DNA from: Janthinobacterium sp. PC23-8
GTDB lineage: Bacteria; Pseudomonadota; Gammaproteobacteria; Burkholderiales; Burkholderiaceae_D
Reading direction: 5' to 3'
Length of the DNA: 64,000 nucleotides
Assembly (NCBI RefSeq): GCF_002250505.1
Contig: NZ_NJGY01000001.1
Location: forward strand, 379,676 to 443,675
A model generated the notes under the pieces. That model saw only the letters and a list, made by a program, of their open reading frames with translations, was not told the DNA's origin and did not search any database. Positions 44,501-52,312 of this stretch are shown in pieces. How positions within the stretch are numbered: the first letter of the stretch is position 1; the number at the start of each line of letters is the position of its first letter. Both the position numbers and the translations under genes were made by a program.

Positions 44501-47109
44501 GCTGCGCTCCCGCCGGGCTCCCTGCCGGCCACGCCACCGGACTGTATCTGGCGCAACTGGGCTTCCAGCAACTTCGACTCGGTGATGTTGATAAAGGTGA
44601 CCACCACGCCATCGATCACGTTGTCGACGGTGCGGTAAGGCATGATGCGCACGTTATACCAGCGCCCCGTCTTGGTCTGCACCTGGCGCTCGGAAAACAC
44701 CAGGCTGCGGATGACTTCGAGCGCATCGGTCTCCAGGCCAGGATAATCGAGGTCGTTGACGATATCGCTGAGCGGCCGGCGCAGGTCGGTCTGGATCAGC
44801 TTGTAGATTTGCGTGGCCGGCGCCGTGAAGCGACGGATGCGCAGGGCGCTGTCGAGGAAGATGGTGGCGATATCGGTGCTGTTAAGCAAATTTTTCATGT
44901 CGCTGTTGACCAGCGACAGGTCGTCCACTTTCGACTGCAGCTCGGCGTTGACCGTGTACAGTTCTTCGTTGAGCGACTGCATTTCTTCCTTTGAGGTGGT
45001 CAGCTCCTCGTTGGTCGATTGCAATTCCTCATTGGTCGACTGCAATTCTTCGTTGGCCGATTTCAGTTCTTCGCGCGAGGTCTGCATTTCATCGCGCACC
45101 GCCTGGATTTCATTGCGCGCCTGCGCCAGTTGCTGTTCCAGCTCCAGCACCTTGGGACTGGGCGAGCGGCCGCGGCGCGCTTGGGCCGTCAGAGGCACGC
45201 TGGAAAAGGTAATGAACACCATGCCCCTGAGCGACTCGGGCTGGCTCAGCGCCTCGGCCGTCAGGTCCACGCCCAGCGACTGGCCAGCGTGATCCTTGAC
45301 CACCAGGCCCTTCAGGCGCACCACCCCTTCCGTTTGCAGCGCCTGCTTGATCAGGCCCGGCAATTCATAGCGCAAGCCATCGCGCGCCATGGCGTGGATA
45401 TTCCAGTTGGCCTTGCCGGCCGCCGGCTCCAGAAAGGCGCCCGTGCGGCCATTGATATAGAGGATATCGCCGTCCTGGTTCAGCAAGGCGGCCGCCGGCG
45501 AATATTTTTGGAGCAGCAACTGCTCCACATGGGATTGTATCTTTCCGGGCATGCTCACTTCTCTCGTGTCGCTGGTTGCGGGGGGGGACGCCAACGACAC
45601 TTTGGTCGGAAAATACGTCGGCAGGCGCTGGCGCGCCAGATTGTCGAGGCGGCGATACAGCCGGGTCGATGTAATCAGCGGGACGAACAGCTCGGAAAAA
45701 TGGCCCGGCGTGTCCGCGCTGCCCAGCAACAGCAAGCCGTCGCGGTTCAGGGCATAGTGAAACAGCGGTATGAGGCGCTGCTGCAGCTTGGCGTTCAGAT
45801 AGATCAGCAGGTTGCGGCAGCACAGGATGTCGAGCTTGGTGAACGGCGGATCGGAAATAATGTTTTGCTGGGCAAAGATGATCATGTTGCGGATCTCTTT
45901 CTTGATGCAATAATCGTTCTTGTCCGCCACGAAAAACCGCTGCAGGCGCTCGTCCGAAACGTCGCTGCTGATACTCTTGGAAAACCGTCCCTGGCGCGCG
46001 CGGTCGATGGCGTCGGCCGACAGATCGGTGGCAAAGATCTGCAAGCTGTACTTCGACGGCGGGTTGATGCCGGCCACCACCTCGTGGAACACCATCGCCA
46101 GCGAATACGCCTCCTCGCCCGTCGAACAGGCGGGGATCCAGGCCTTGAAGGCGCGTCCGTCGGGGTTGGATGCCAGCAATTGCGGCAAGGCCACCATCTT
46201 CAGGTATTCCCACACCTTCTGGTCGCGGAAAAAACTGGTCACGCCGATCAGTAATTCCTTGAATAATAAATCGATCTCCGCCGGATTATCGCGCAAATAC
46301 GGCACGTACGCTTCCATCGAGGTGATCTGGTACAAGCTCATGCGCCGTTCGATGCGCCGCAACACCGTATTGATCTTGTAGTCGACAAAGCTGTTGCCGG
46401 TGTGCCCGGACAGCAGGCTGACGATTTCATGCAGGCTATTGCGCCCGTTCGGCTCATGCCCGGGCAGGCTCAGGAAGCTGCTGCGAAACAGATAGTTGAT
46501 GATCTTTTCCGGCATCCTTTCCGGATAGTCGATCAGGTCCACCACCTCGGCCGCGATGGCGCTTTGCGGCATCATGTCGAACTTGGCCGTATCGGGATGC
46601 TGGGCCAGGGTCAGGCCGCCGGCCTGCCTGATCGCCTGCATGCCGCGCGTGCCGTCGGCACCCATGCCGGACAGCACCACGCCGACGGCCAGTTCGCCCA
46701 GCTCGGACGCCAGCTCTTCAAAAAACATATCGATCGGCAAGCGGTGGCCGCGCGGCTGCAGCGGTTCGCGCAGCACGAAGCGGCCCTTGGACAGGCCCAG
46801 ATCGGCATTCGACGGAATCACATAAACATGATTGGCGCGCAACTGCATATGGTGCGTGATTTCCGTGACGGGGATGCTGGTGGCGCGCTGCAGCAATTCC
46901 GGCAGCATGGCTTTTTGCGTGGGATCGAGATGCTGGATCACGACCAGGGCCAGCCCGCTTTCCTGCGGCACCTGGGCCAGGAAGGCGACGATGGGATCGA
47001 GTCCGCCGGCCGAGGCGCCGATGGCCACTACGGGAAAGCTGATGGCCGACGCTTCCGGAGCGGCTGGAAGGCGGTGCTGCCTGGCTTTGCTGCGTTTGCT
47101 GGTTGTCAT
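44497..47109 (-). CDS. CheB-CheR-PAS fusion signalling protein
   Basis: About 870 residues. The CheB methylesterase domain (about 25-205) has its triad in GASAGG, IQHLDP and GMGADGTRG. The CheR domain (about 215-470) has FFRDQKVWEYL, IPACSTGEEAYSLAM and CRNLLIYL. A linker follows, then a coiled coil of NEELQST repeats (about 645-740) and a PAS domain (about 750-860). No receiver domain precedes CheB. Such fusions couple receptor-type methylation chemistry to PAS signalling and often pair with histidine kinases, as here. ATG 47109 is inferred from domain position; an in-frame ATG lies at 47148. Confidence 0.88.
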   Translation of the reverse strand: MTTSKRSKARQHRLPAAPEASAISFPVVAIGASAGGLDPIVAFLAQVPQESGLALVVIQHLDPTQKAMLPELLQRATSIPVTEITHHMQLRANHVYVIPSNADLGLSKGRFVLREPLQPRGHRLPIDMFFEELASELGELAVGVVLSGMGADGTRGMQAIRQAGGLTLAQHPDTAKFDMMPQSAIAAEVVDLIDYPERMPEKIINYLFRSSFLSLPGHEPNGRNSLHEIVSLLSGHTGNSFVDYKINTVLRRIERRMSLYQITSMEAYVPYLRDNPAEIDLLFKELLIGVTSFFRDQKVWEYLKMVALPQLLASNPDGRAFKAWIPACSTGEEAYSLAMVFHEVVAGINPPSKYSLQIFATDLSADAIDRARQGRFSKSISSDVSDERLQRFFVADKNDYCIKKEIRNMIIFAQQNIISDPPFTKLDILCCRNLLIYLNAKLQQRLIPLFHYALNRDGLLLLGSADTPGHFSELFVPLITSTRLYRRLDNLARQRLPTYFPTKVSLASPPATSDTREVSMPGKIQSHVEQLLLQKYSPAAALLNQDGDILYINGRTGAFLEPAAGKANWNIHAMARDGLRYELPGLIKQALQTEGVVRLKGLVVKDHAGQSLGVDLTAEALSQPESLRGMVFITFSSVPLTAQARRGRSPSPKVLELEQQLAQARNEIQAVRDEMQTSREELKSANEELQSTNEELQSTNEELTTSKEEMQSLNEELYTVNAELQSKVDDLSLVNSDMKNLLNSTDIATIFLDSALRIRRFTAPATQIYKLIQTDLRRPLSDIVNDLDYPGLETDALEVIRSLVFSERQVQTKTGRWYNVRIMPYRTVDNVIDGVVVTFINITESKLLEAQLRQIQSGGVAGREPGGSAA

Positions 47110-47267
47110 CGTCTGCAAGACCCGCCACGGCCATGCCGCGGCCGGCAATTGATAATCTTACATTCTATCACCGGCATCTGCTCGACAAGGTGAATCTGGC
47201 GCGCTTGTTGCGTCACAATCGATGCCGCCGCGCTCTTGCCACAGCCGCTATTCGCGGCAGTGACAAG

Positions 47268-47531
47268 TCAGTTTGCTGCTGCGGCGGGCTGGAGCTGGAG
47301 GTTGCGTCCGGCCAGCAAGCCCGTCCATGCGCCAAGCAGGGCAATCACGGCGGCGAGCAACAGCGGCGTGGACCAGCCCCCCGACATATCGTGCACGCCG
47401 CCCAGCATCATCGGCCCCGCAGCAGCCATCAGATAGCCGATGCACTGCGACATGCCCGACAGCGCGGCCGCATCTTTGGCGTTGCTGGTACGCAGGCCGA
47501 TAAACGTCAGGACATCCGAAAATATGCTTTG
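47268..47531 (-). pseudogene. C-terminal remnant of a CynX/NimT-type MFS transporter
   Basis: From about 47525 to the stop at 47268 the minus strand reads LTFIGLRTSNAKDAAALSGM, then CIGYLMAAAGPMMLGGVHDM and two membrane helices ending LLAGRNLQL. This is the tail of the CynX (cyanate/nitroimidazole) transporter family. Nothing of the first roughly 300 residues remains; upstream comes the 3' end of the amidohydrolase gene. It is a truncated gene without a start. Confidence 0.7.
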
Positions 47532-47557
47532 ACGCTCGAGGGAAGGATAGTCGCCGC

Positions 47558-48946
47558 TTACGCATGGTGTATCGGTGCGAACGATTCGGCAAACAGATCG
47601 CTCTGGTAACCGGCGGCATCGAACAGGTGAGCGCAGGACTCGTCGATCGCCGCGTGCAGCCTGGCCTGGTCGACGCCCGGCACGACGCCGCCGCGTTTGC
47701 GCACGCGCCCTTTGATGATGACGGTATCGATATTGCTGCGCTCGGCCGCGTGCACCACGGTACCGATGGCGTTGTTGACCGGGTACAGGTTGAGGTCGCC
47801 GGTGCGTATCAGCATCAGGTCGGCCTGCTTGCCCGGCGCCAGGCTGCCGATGCGCTGTTCCAGTCCCGCCACTGCGGCGCCGTCGATCGTGGCCGCCTCC
47901 AGCAAGCGGAACGCATTGGTGGGCGCGGCCGCATGGTGATGCCCATGCAGGCGCTGGTGATGCGCCATCACCCGTTGCAGGTAGAACGCCACGCGCATTT
48001 CCATGAACATGTCGCCGCTGTACGAGGTCTCGTTGTCGACACTGAGGCCAGGGCGGATGCCGTGGTGCAGCGCCGCCTGCCAGGCGTACATGCCGTCCTC
48101 GATACCGTAGTGGGCATCCGAACGCGGGCATACATTGACGCGTACACCGGCCTCGCGCAAAATGGTCCAGCCGGCATCGGGCAGGCAGGTGCAGTGGTTG
48201 AAGATATTGTCGCTGCCGAGCAGTCCCTGCTGGTGCAGGCTTTCCAGCTCGTCTGCCATGACGCCGCCAAAAAACTCGGTCACGATGGGAATGCCCAGCT
48301 GCCGCGCGACGGCCCACTGCCCGGGTTCGAGCTGCGCCATCATGGCCAGTGTCACCAGGCTGTCAGGGTCGGTGAAATACCTGGCCTGCAGGCGTGCCAG
48401 GTTGCCTGGCCAGTGCGCCTTGTCCCAGTCGCCCGAGACGGGCGAGCCGGCGGCGTGCACCGCGCGGATGCCCGTATCGAGCAGTGCCTCGACCGCCGCG
48501 TCGGAGTGCGCCGCCGTGCGGCTGTTGTGCGAGTTGTCGATTACGGTCGTGATGCCGGCATCGATGCAGCCCAGGGCGGTCACCAGGTTGCCCACGTAGA
48601 TGTCGCGCGGCCGGTAGTATTTGGCAAACGAAAAATGGGTGGCGTTGCAATAGTCCTCGAGCGTTGCCGCATTGGGGTTGATGCGGCGCAGCTGGCCTTC
48701 CCAGGCATGGCGATGGGTATCGACCATGCCGGGAATGGCGATCATCCCTGCGGCATCGATCACTTCGGCGCCGTCAAACGGCAGGTCCGTGCCAATGGCG
48801 GCAACCGCGCCATCGACAATCAGGATGTCGCCCCTGGGCAAATTGCCGACGTGGGGGTCCATGCTGATGATGGTCGCGCCCTTGATCAGCATCTTGTGCG
48901 GGATTGCTGCCAGCGGCGCCAGCAATGTACGGTCTTGTTCGAGCAT
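47558..48946 (-). CDS. Amidohydrolase-superfamily enzyme (ATZ/TRZ or deaminase-like)
   Basis: A 462-residue protein. The N-terminal beta part leads to GMVDTHRHAWEGQLR with the HxH metal pair. A later NHCTCLPDAGW supplies a histidine and SVDNETS the metal aspartate. The usual HxxE element between them reads VTEFFGG, so one expected histidine is missing. Family members hydrolyse or deaminate cyclic amides, purines and related rings; the substrate here is unknown. ATG 48946 follows AGGAATC. It is divergent from a LysR regulator and sits beside a decayed transporter, suggesting a former uptake-and-degradation locus. Confidence 0.78.
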   Translation of the reverse strand: MLEQDRTLLAPLAAIPHKMLIKGATIISMDPHVGNLPRGDILIVDGAVAAIGTDLPFDGAEVIDAAGMIAIPGMVDTHRHAWEGQLRRINPNAATLEDYCNATHFSFAKYYRPRDIYVGNLVTALGCIDAGITTVIDNSHNSRTAAHSDAAVEALLDTGIRAVHAAGSPVSGDWDKAHWPGNLARLQARYFTDPDSLVTLAMMAQLEPGQWAVARQLGIPIVTEFFGGVMADELESLHQQGLLGSDNIFNHCTCLPDAGWTILREAGVRVNVCPRSDAHYGIEDGMYAWQAALHHGIRPGLSVDNETSYSGDMFMEMRVAFYLQRVMAHHQRLHGHHHAAAPTNAFRLLEAATIDGAAVAGLEQRIGSLAPGKQADLMLIRTGDLNLYPVNNAIGTVVHAAERSNIDTVIIKGRVRKRGGVVPGVDQARLHAAIDESCAHLFDAAGYQSDLFAESFAPIHHA

Positions 48947-49093
48947 GGTGGATTCCTGCGTAGATTATCGGTTGCTGGCAGTCTAGCGAACGCCAGCACA
49001 CAGAAAAAGTGGCACGCGGCGTTTTCACCATGCAGGAAACGCGAACAATGCCGGGTTATAGTGCCGTCTCTATTACTGCCAGACGGACAAAAC

Positions 49094-50011
49094 ATGGATC
49101 GCGTACAAGCAATGCAGGTATTTCTTCGGGTAGTCGAAAGCCGCAGTTTTGTGCGCGCGGCAGAGACTCTGAGCATGCCTGCCTCATCGGTCACCGCCAT
49201 CATCAAGCGGCTGGAAAAACATTTGCAGACGCGCCTGCTCAATCGTTCGACCAGAAACCTCAGCCTGACGCCGGAAGGCGAGCGCTACTTCCACCGTTGC
49301 CGCGACATACTCGACCTGATCGCCGACACCGAAGCGAGCCTGCAAGGATCGGGCGGGCGTCCGCAAGGACGCCTGCGGGTGGATATGCCTGGCGGCCTGG
49401 CCCATGCCGTGATCCTGCCGCAGTTGTGGCAATTCCAGCAGCGCTACCCGGACATCTACCTGCTGATCGGCGTCAACGATCGCCAGGTGGACCTGATCCA
49501 GGAAAACGTCGATTGCGTCATCCGTACCGGCAGCCTGGAAGACTCGACCCTGGTCGCGCGCCGCCTGGGCGAGCTGCGCTGGATCACCTGCGCGGCGCCG
49601 TCCTACCTCGCCGAACACGGCATTCCCGAGACCGTCGAGGCTTTGCAAGGACACCGGGCAGTCCATTACTTTTCCAGTACGATGCGGCGCGGCAGCGACC
49701 TGCGTTTCATCGAAGACAGCGTCAGCATCGCGGTGCCGGTTCCTGGTGCGGTGGCAGTCAACGACACTGCGCTGTACGTCAAGCTGTGCCTCGACGGCCA
49801 CGGCCTGATACAGCTGGCCGAGATCCTGGTCAGCGAGCAGTTAGGCAGCGGTGCCTTGGTCGAGGTGCTGGCCGACCGGCGGCCGGCGCCGGTGCCGGTA
49901 TCGCTGCTCTACCCCCATCACCGCTTTCTGTCGCCGGCGATGCGGGCATTCACCGACTGGACGGCCGGGTTGTTCAGCGAGGCCCAGGCAAATGCCGCCC
50001 TGTCAGCTTGA
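49094..50011 (+). CDS. LysR-family transcriptional regulator
   Basis: A 305-residue LysR protein of the CrgA-like subgroup. The N-terminal winged helix reads MDRVQAMQVFLRVVESRSFVRAAETLSMPASSVTAIIKRLE, followed by LLNRSTRNLSLTPEG. The effector-binding domain starts at about residue 92. It is divergent from the amidohydrolase across 147 bp, the usual arrangement for a LysR regulator and its target. Its last 9 bp overlap the convergent acetyltransferase gene. Confidence 0.88.
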   Translation: MDRVQAMQVFLRVVESRSFVRAAETLSMPASSVTAIIKRLEKHLQTRLLNRSTRNLSLTPEGERYFHRCRDILDLIADTEASLQGSGGRPQGRLRVDMPGGLAHAVILPQLWQFQQRYPDIYLLIGVNDRQVDLIQENVDCVIRTGSLEDSTLVARRLGELRWITCAAPSYLAEHGIPETVEALQGHRAVHYFSSTMRRGSDLRFIEDSVSIAVPVPGAVAVNDTALYVKLCLDGHGLIQLAEILVSEQLGSGALVEVLADRRPAPVPVSLLYPHHRFLSPAMRAFTDWTAGLFSEAQANAALSA

Positions 50012-50518
50012 CTCATTTTGCATGGGGCCTGACAGCGTCAGTTGCCAATACCCGACATCGACCCAGCGTCCGAACTTGAAACCCACCTCCCTGAACTCGG
50101 CCACTTTCTCAAATCCCAGCGCCTCGTGCAGGGCGACGCTGGCGGCATTGGGCTGGGCGATGCCGCCGATGACCAGATGGTAGCCTTGTTCGCAGAGGCG
50201 CCCGAGCAAGGCCTGGTACAGCAAAGTACCGATGCCCTTGCCAGCCAACGCCGGCGCCAGATACACCGTGCTTTCGACCGAGAATCGATAGGCATGGCGC
50301 GCGCGCCATTTGGTGGCGTACGCATAACCGACCACCGTCCCATCGTGCTCGGCAACGAGCCAGGGCAGATCTGCGCCTTGCACATCGGCGATGCGCTGCG
50401 CCATGTCATCTTCCGTGACGGCCTGCTCCTCGAAGGTGATGGCTGTGTTGACGATGAAGTGGTTGTAAATTGCCACGATTGCCGTGGCGTCCCCCCTGTT
50501 TGCGTTGCGAATATTCAA
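50003..50518 (-). CDS. GNAT acetyltransferase, phosphinothricin/arsinothricin-type (ArsN1/Pat-like)
   Basis: A 171-residue acetyltransferase with AIYNHFIVNTAITFEEQ near the N-terminus, YAYATKWRARHAYRFSVESTVYL and the CoA loop GKGIGTLLYQALL. It ends with ALHEALGFEKVAEFREVGFKFGRWVDVGYWQ. This is the pattern of phosphinothricin and arsinothricin acetyltransferases. It starts at TTG 50518, supported by AGGAG, 34 bp after arsB on the same strand. The ars context favours arsinothricin N-acetylation, but methionine-sulfoximine or general amino-acid analogues are possible. Confidence 0.78.
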   Translation of the reverse strand: MNIRNANRGDATAIVAIYNHFIVNTAITFEEQAVTEDDMAQRIADVQGADLPWLVAEHDGTVVGYAYATKWRARHAYRFSVESTVYLAPALAGKGIGTLLYQALLGRLCEQGYHLVIGGIAQPNAASVALHEALGFEKVAEFREVGFKFGRWVDVGYWQLTLSGPMQNESS

Positions 50519-50552
50519 GCAGCTCTCCTCTTCAATGTGAATGCCGGTGGCA

Positions 50553-51833
50553 TCAAACCAGGCGCACGGCCAGTGCGGCCAGCGTGATCAGCAGCACCGG
50601 CAGGGTCAGCACGATGCCGACGCGGAAATAGTAAGCCCACGAGATGCGTATGCCCTTGTTTGACAGCACGTGCAGCCACAGCAGCGTGGCCAGGCTGCCG
50701 ATCGGCGTGATCTTCGGTCCGAGATCGCTGCCGATGATGTTGGCGTAAATCATTGCCTCGCGCACCACGCCTTGCGCGGTGGTCGCATCGATCGACAGGG
50801 CGCCGATCAGCACGGTGGGCATATTGTTCATGATCGACGACAGCATCGCGGTAATAAACCCGGTGCCCAGCGCGGCGCCCCAGACGCCATACGTCGCGCA
50901 GATGTTCAGCACGCCGGTCAGGTAGTCGGTCAGGCCGGCATTGCGCAGTCCGTAGACCACCAGATACATGCCCAGCGAGAACACCACCACCTGCCACGGC
51001 GCGTTGCGCAAGACTTCGCGTGTGGCGATCCGATGACCGCGCGCGGCCACCGCCAGCAGCAGCGCCGCGCCCACGGCGGCGACCGCGCTGATCGGCACGC
51101 CCAGGCTTTCTAGCCAGAAAAAGCCTACCAGCAGCAAGCCCAGCACCCACCAGCCGGTGACGAAGGTGGCGCGGTCGTGGATCGCCTCGGCAGGCGACTT
51201 CAGCTGGGCAAGGTCGTAGTTCGCCGGGATGTCCTTGCGAAAGAACCACAGCAGGGCGGCCAGGGTCGAAGCAACGGCCACCAGGTTGACCGGCACCATC
51301 ACGGCGGCATAGCGCGCAAAGCCGATCTTGAAATAATCGGCCGAAACGATGTTCACCAGGTTCGACACCACCAGCGGCAAGCTGGCCGTATCGGCGATAA
51401 AGCCGGCCGCCATCACGAAAGCGAGCGTGGCCCTGGCCGAAAAGCGCAGCGCGCGCAGCATGGCGATCACGATCGGCGTGAGGATCAGCGCCGCCCCATC
51501 GTTGGCGAACAGGGCCGCCACTGCGGCGCCCAGCAGCACCAGCAGCACGAACAGGCGCTTGCCGCTGCCGCGCCCCCAGCGCGCCACATGCAGCGCCGCC
51601 CACTCGAAGAAGCCGGCCTTGTCGAGCAACAGGCTGATGATGATCACCGCCACGAAGGTGCCGGTCGCGTTCCAGACGATATGCCAGACCACGGGAATAT
51701 CGGCGACATGGATGACGCCGGCCAGCAGCGCGACGATGGCGCCGGCGGCAGCGCTCCAGCCGATGCCGAGGCCGCGCGGCTGCCAGATGACGAGGATCAG
51801 GGTGGCGAGAAAAATCAGAAAGGCGATAAGCAC
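50553..51833 (-). CDS. arsB: Arsenite efflux permease ArsB
   Basis: A 426-residue membrane protein with about 11-12 helices. It has ArsB signatures [75 protein letters not shown] and [13 protein letters not shown]. ArsB exports As(OH)3 or Sb(OH)3, alone or with ArsA (absent here). GTG 51833 (MLIAFLIFL) is chosen: AAGGA lies 6 bases upstream and ArsB proteins normally start there. An in-frame TTG at 51857 exists. It is the main intact gene of the ars operon. Confidence 0.92.
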   Translation of the reverse strand: MLIAFLIFLATLILVIWQPRGLGIGWSAAAGAIVALLAGVIHVADIPVVWHIVWNATGTFVAVIIISLLLDKAGFFEWAALHVARWGRGSGKRLFVLLVLLGAAVAALFANDGAALILTPIVIAMLRALRFSARATLAFVMAAGFIADTASLPLVVSNLVNIVSADYFKIGFARYAAVMVPVNLVAVASTLAALLWFFRKDIPANYDLAQLKSPAEAIHDRATFVTGWWVLGLLLVGFFWLESLGVPISAVAAVGAALLLAVAARGHRIATREVLRNAPWQVVVFSLGMYLVVYGLRNAGLTDYLTGVLNICATYGVWGAALGTGFITAMLSSIMNNMPTVLIGALSIDATTAQGVVREAMIYANIIGSDLGPKITPIGSLATLLWLHVLSNKGIRISWAYYFRVGIVLTLPVLLITLAALAVRLV

Positions 51834-51860
51834 GGCTGGTCCTTGTAGCGAGATCAATAA

Positions 51861-52091
51861 TTAAACGGTGGTAGCGCCGATCGCCTGGATCTCGCGTTCA
51901 ATAGCGTTCTTTTCCAGCATCTGCAGCGGCAGGCTGACAAACATGTTCATGCGCGTCATGATATCGAGCTGCTTGGCGATCCTGGTGGCAGCCATTCCTT
52001 CAGGACCGACCTGTACCAACAGCCGAAAAATGCCCAGCCGGCTTTCCTGCGCCATGGCCGAGAGCGCCGCCAAAACCTCTTTGGTATCCAT
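51861..52091 (-). CDS. ArsR-ArsC chimeric remnant (in-frame deletion product)
   Basis: 76 codons starting MDTKEVLAALSAMAQESRLGIFRLLVQ, the unmistakable N-terminus of ArsR. After AKQLDI (about codon 44, near base 51960), where ArsR should continue into its recognition helix, the frame instead reads TRMNMFVSLPLQMLEKNAI and ends EIQAIGATTV. That is the C-terminal helix of low-molecular-weight-phosphatase-type arsenate reductase ArsC (family form RRISLF-SLPL-KLD). The rest of ArsR, including the DNA-recognition helix, and most of ArsC are missing. AAAGAG precedes ATG 52091. Expressed or not, it cannot be a normal repressor. Confidence 0.8.
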   Translation of the reverse strand: MDTKEVLAALSAMAQESRLGIFRLLVQVGPEGMAATRIAKQLDIMTRMNMFVSLPLQMLEKNAIEREIQAIGATTV

Positions 52092-52125
52092 GGCAACTCT
52101 TTCATTATTCAATAATTATGGAATA

Positions 52126-52154
52126 ATCATAAGCCATAAAATTCGATACTTCAA
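52126..52154 (-). promoter_or_regulatory. Promoter of the ars operon
   Basis: On the minus strand TTGAAG (52154-52149) and TATGAT (52131-52126) are separated by exactly 17 bases, a good sigma-70 promoter. The predicted transcription start is near 52119, 28 bases before the chimeric gene. The -35 box lies inside the loop of the inverted repeat at 52141-52166. Confidence 0.7.
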
Positions 52155-52166
52155 CTAATATCGAAT
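52141..52166. promoter_or_regulatory. Probable ArsR operator
   Basis: ATTCGATA (52141-52148) and TATCGAAT (52159-52166) form a perfect 8-bp inverted repeat, extendable by one pair, around a 10-base spacer. It covers the -35 box of the ars promoter. Size, AT-richness and place fit an ArsR/SmtB-type operator. Confidence 0.7.
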
Positions 52167-52262
52167 TATATGACCGCATTGCCTGGCACAAAAGGTTTTG
52201 CAGCCTCGTCGGCCATCTTGCCAAGCGCCGGCCATGGAAGTCATCGATCGGAAGAATTTATT

Positions 52263-52287
52263 GGCGCCTGCCTGGACGCCTGGCGCC
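52263..52287 (-). terminator. Possible terminator after the CLC-F gene
   Basis: GGCGCC at 52263-52268 and 52282-52287 can pair, with further pairing in the GC-rich spacer. On the minus strand AATAAATTCTT follows. It lies 26 bp beyond the CLC-F stop and before the ars promoter. The U-tract is weak. Confidence 0.4.
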
Positions 52288-52312
52288 CGATTGTCGTTGT
52301 CTGTGTTCTTGC

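Noticed and set aside
42350..44638. 762-codon plus-strand ORF antisense to the histidine kinase
   Set aside because: Shadow ORF in GC-rich sequence; domains of a kinase are clear on the minus strand.
45008..45056. 21-bp tandem repeats in the CheB-CheR-PAS gene
   Set aside because: They encode the NEELQST coiled-coil repeat normal for this protein family, so they are protein structure and not a separate DNA element.
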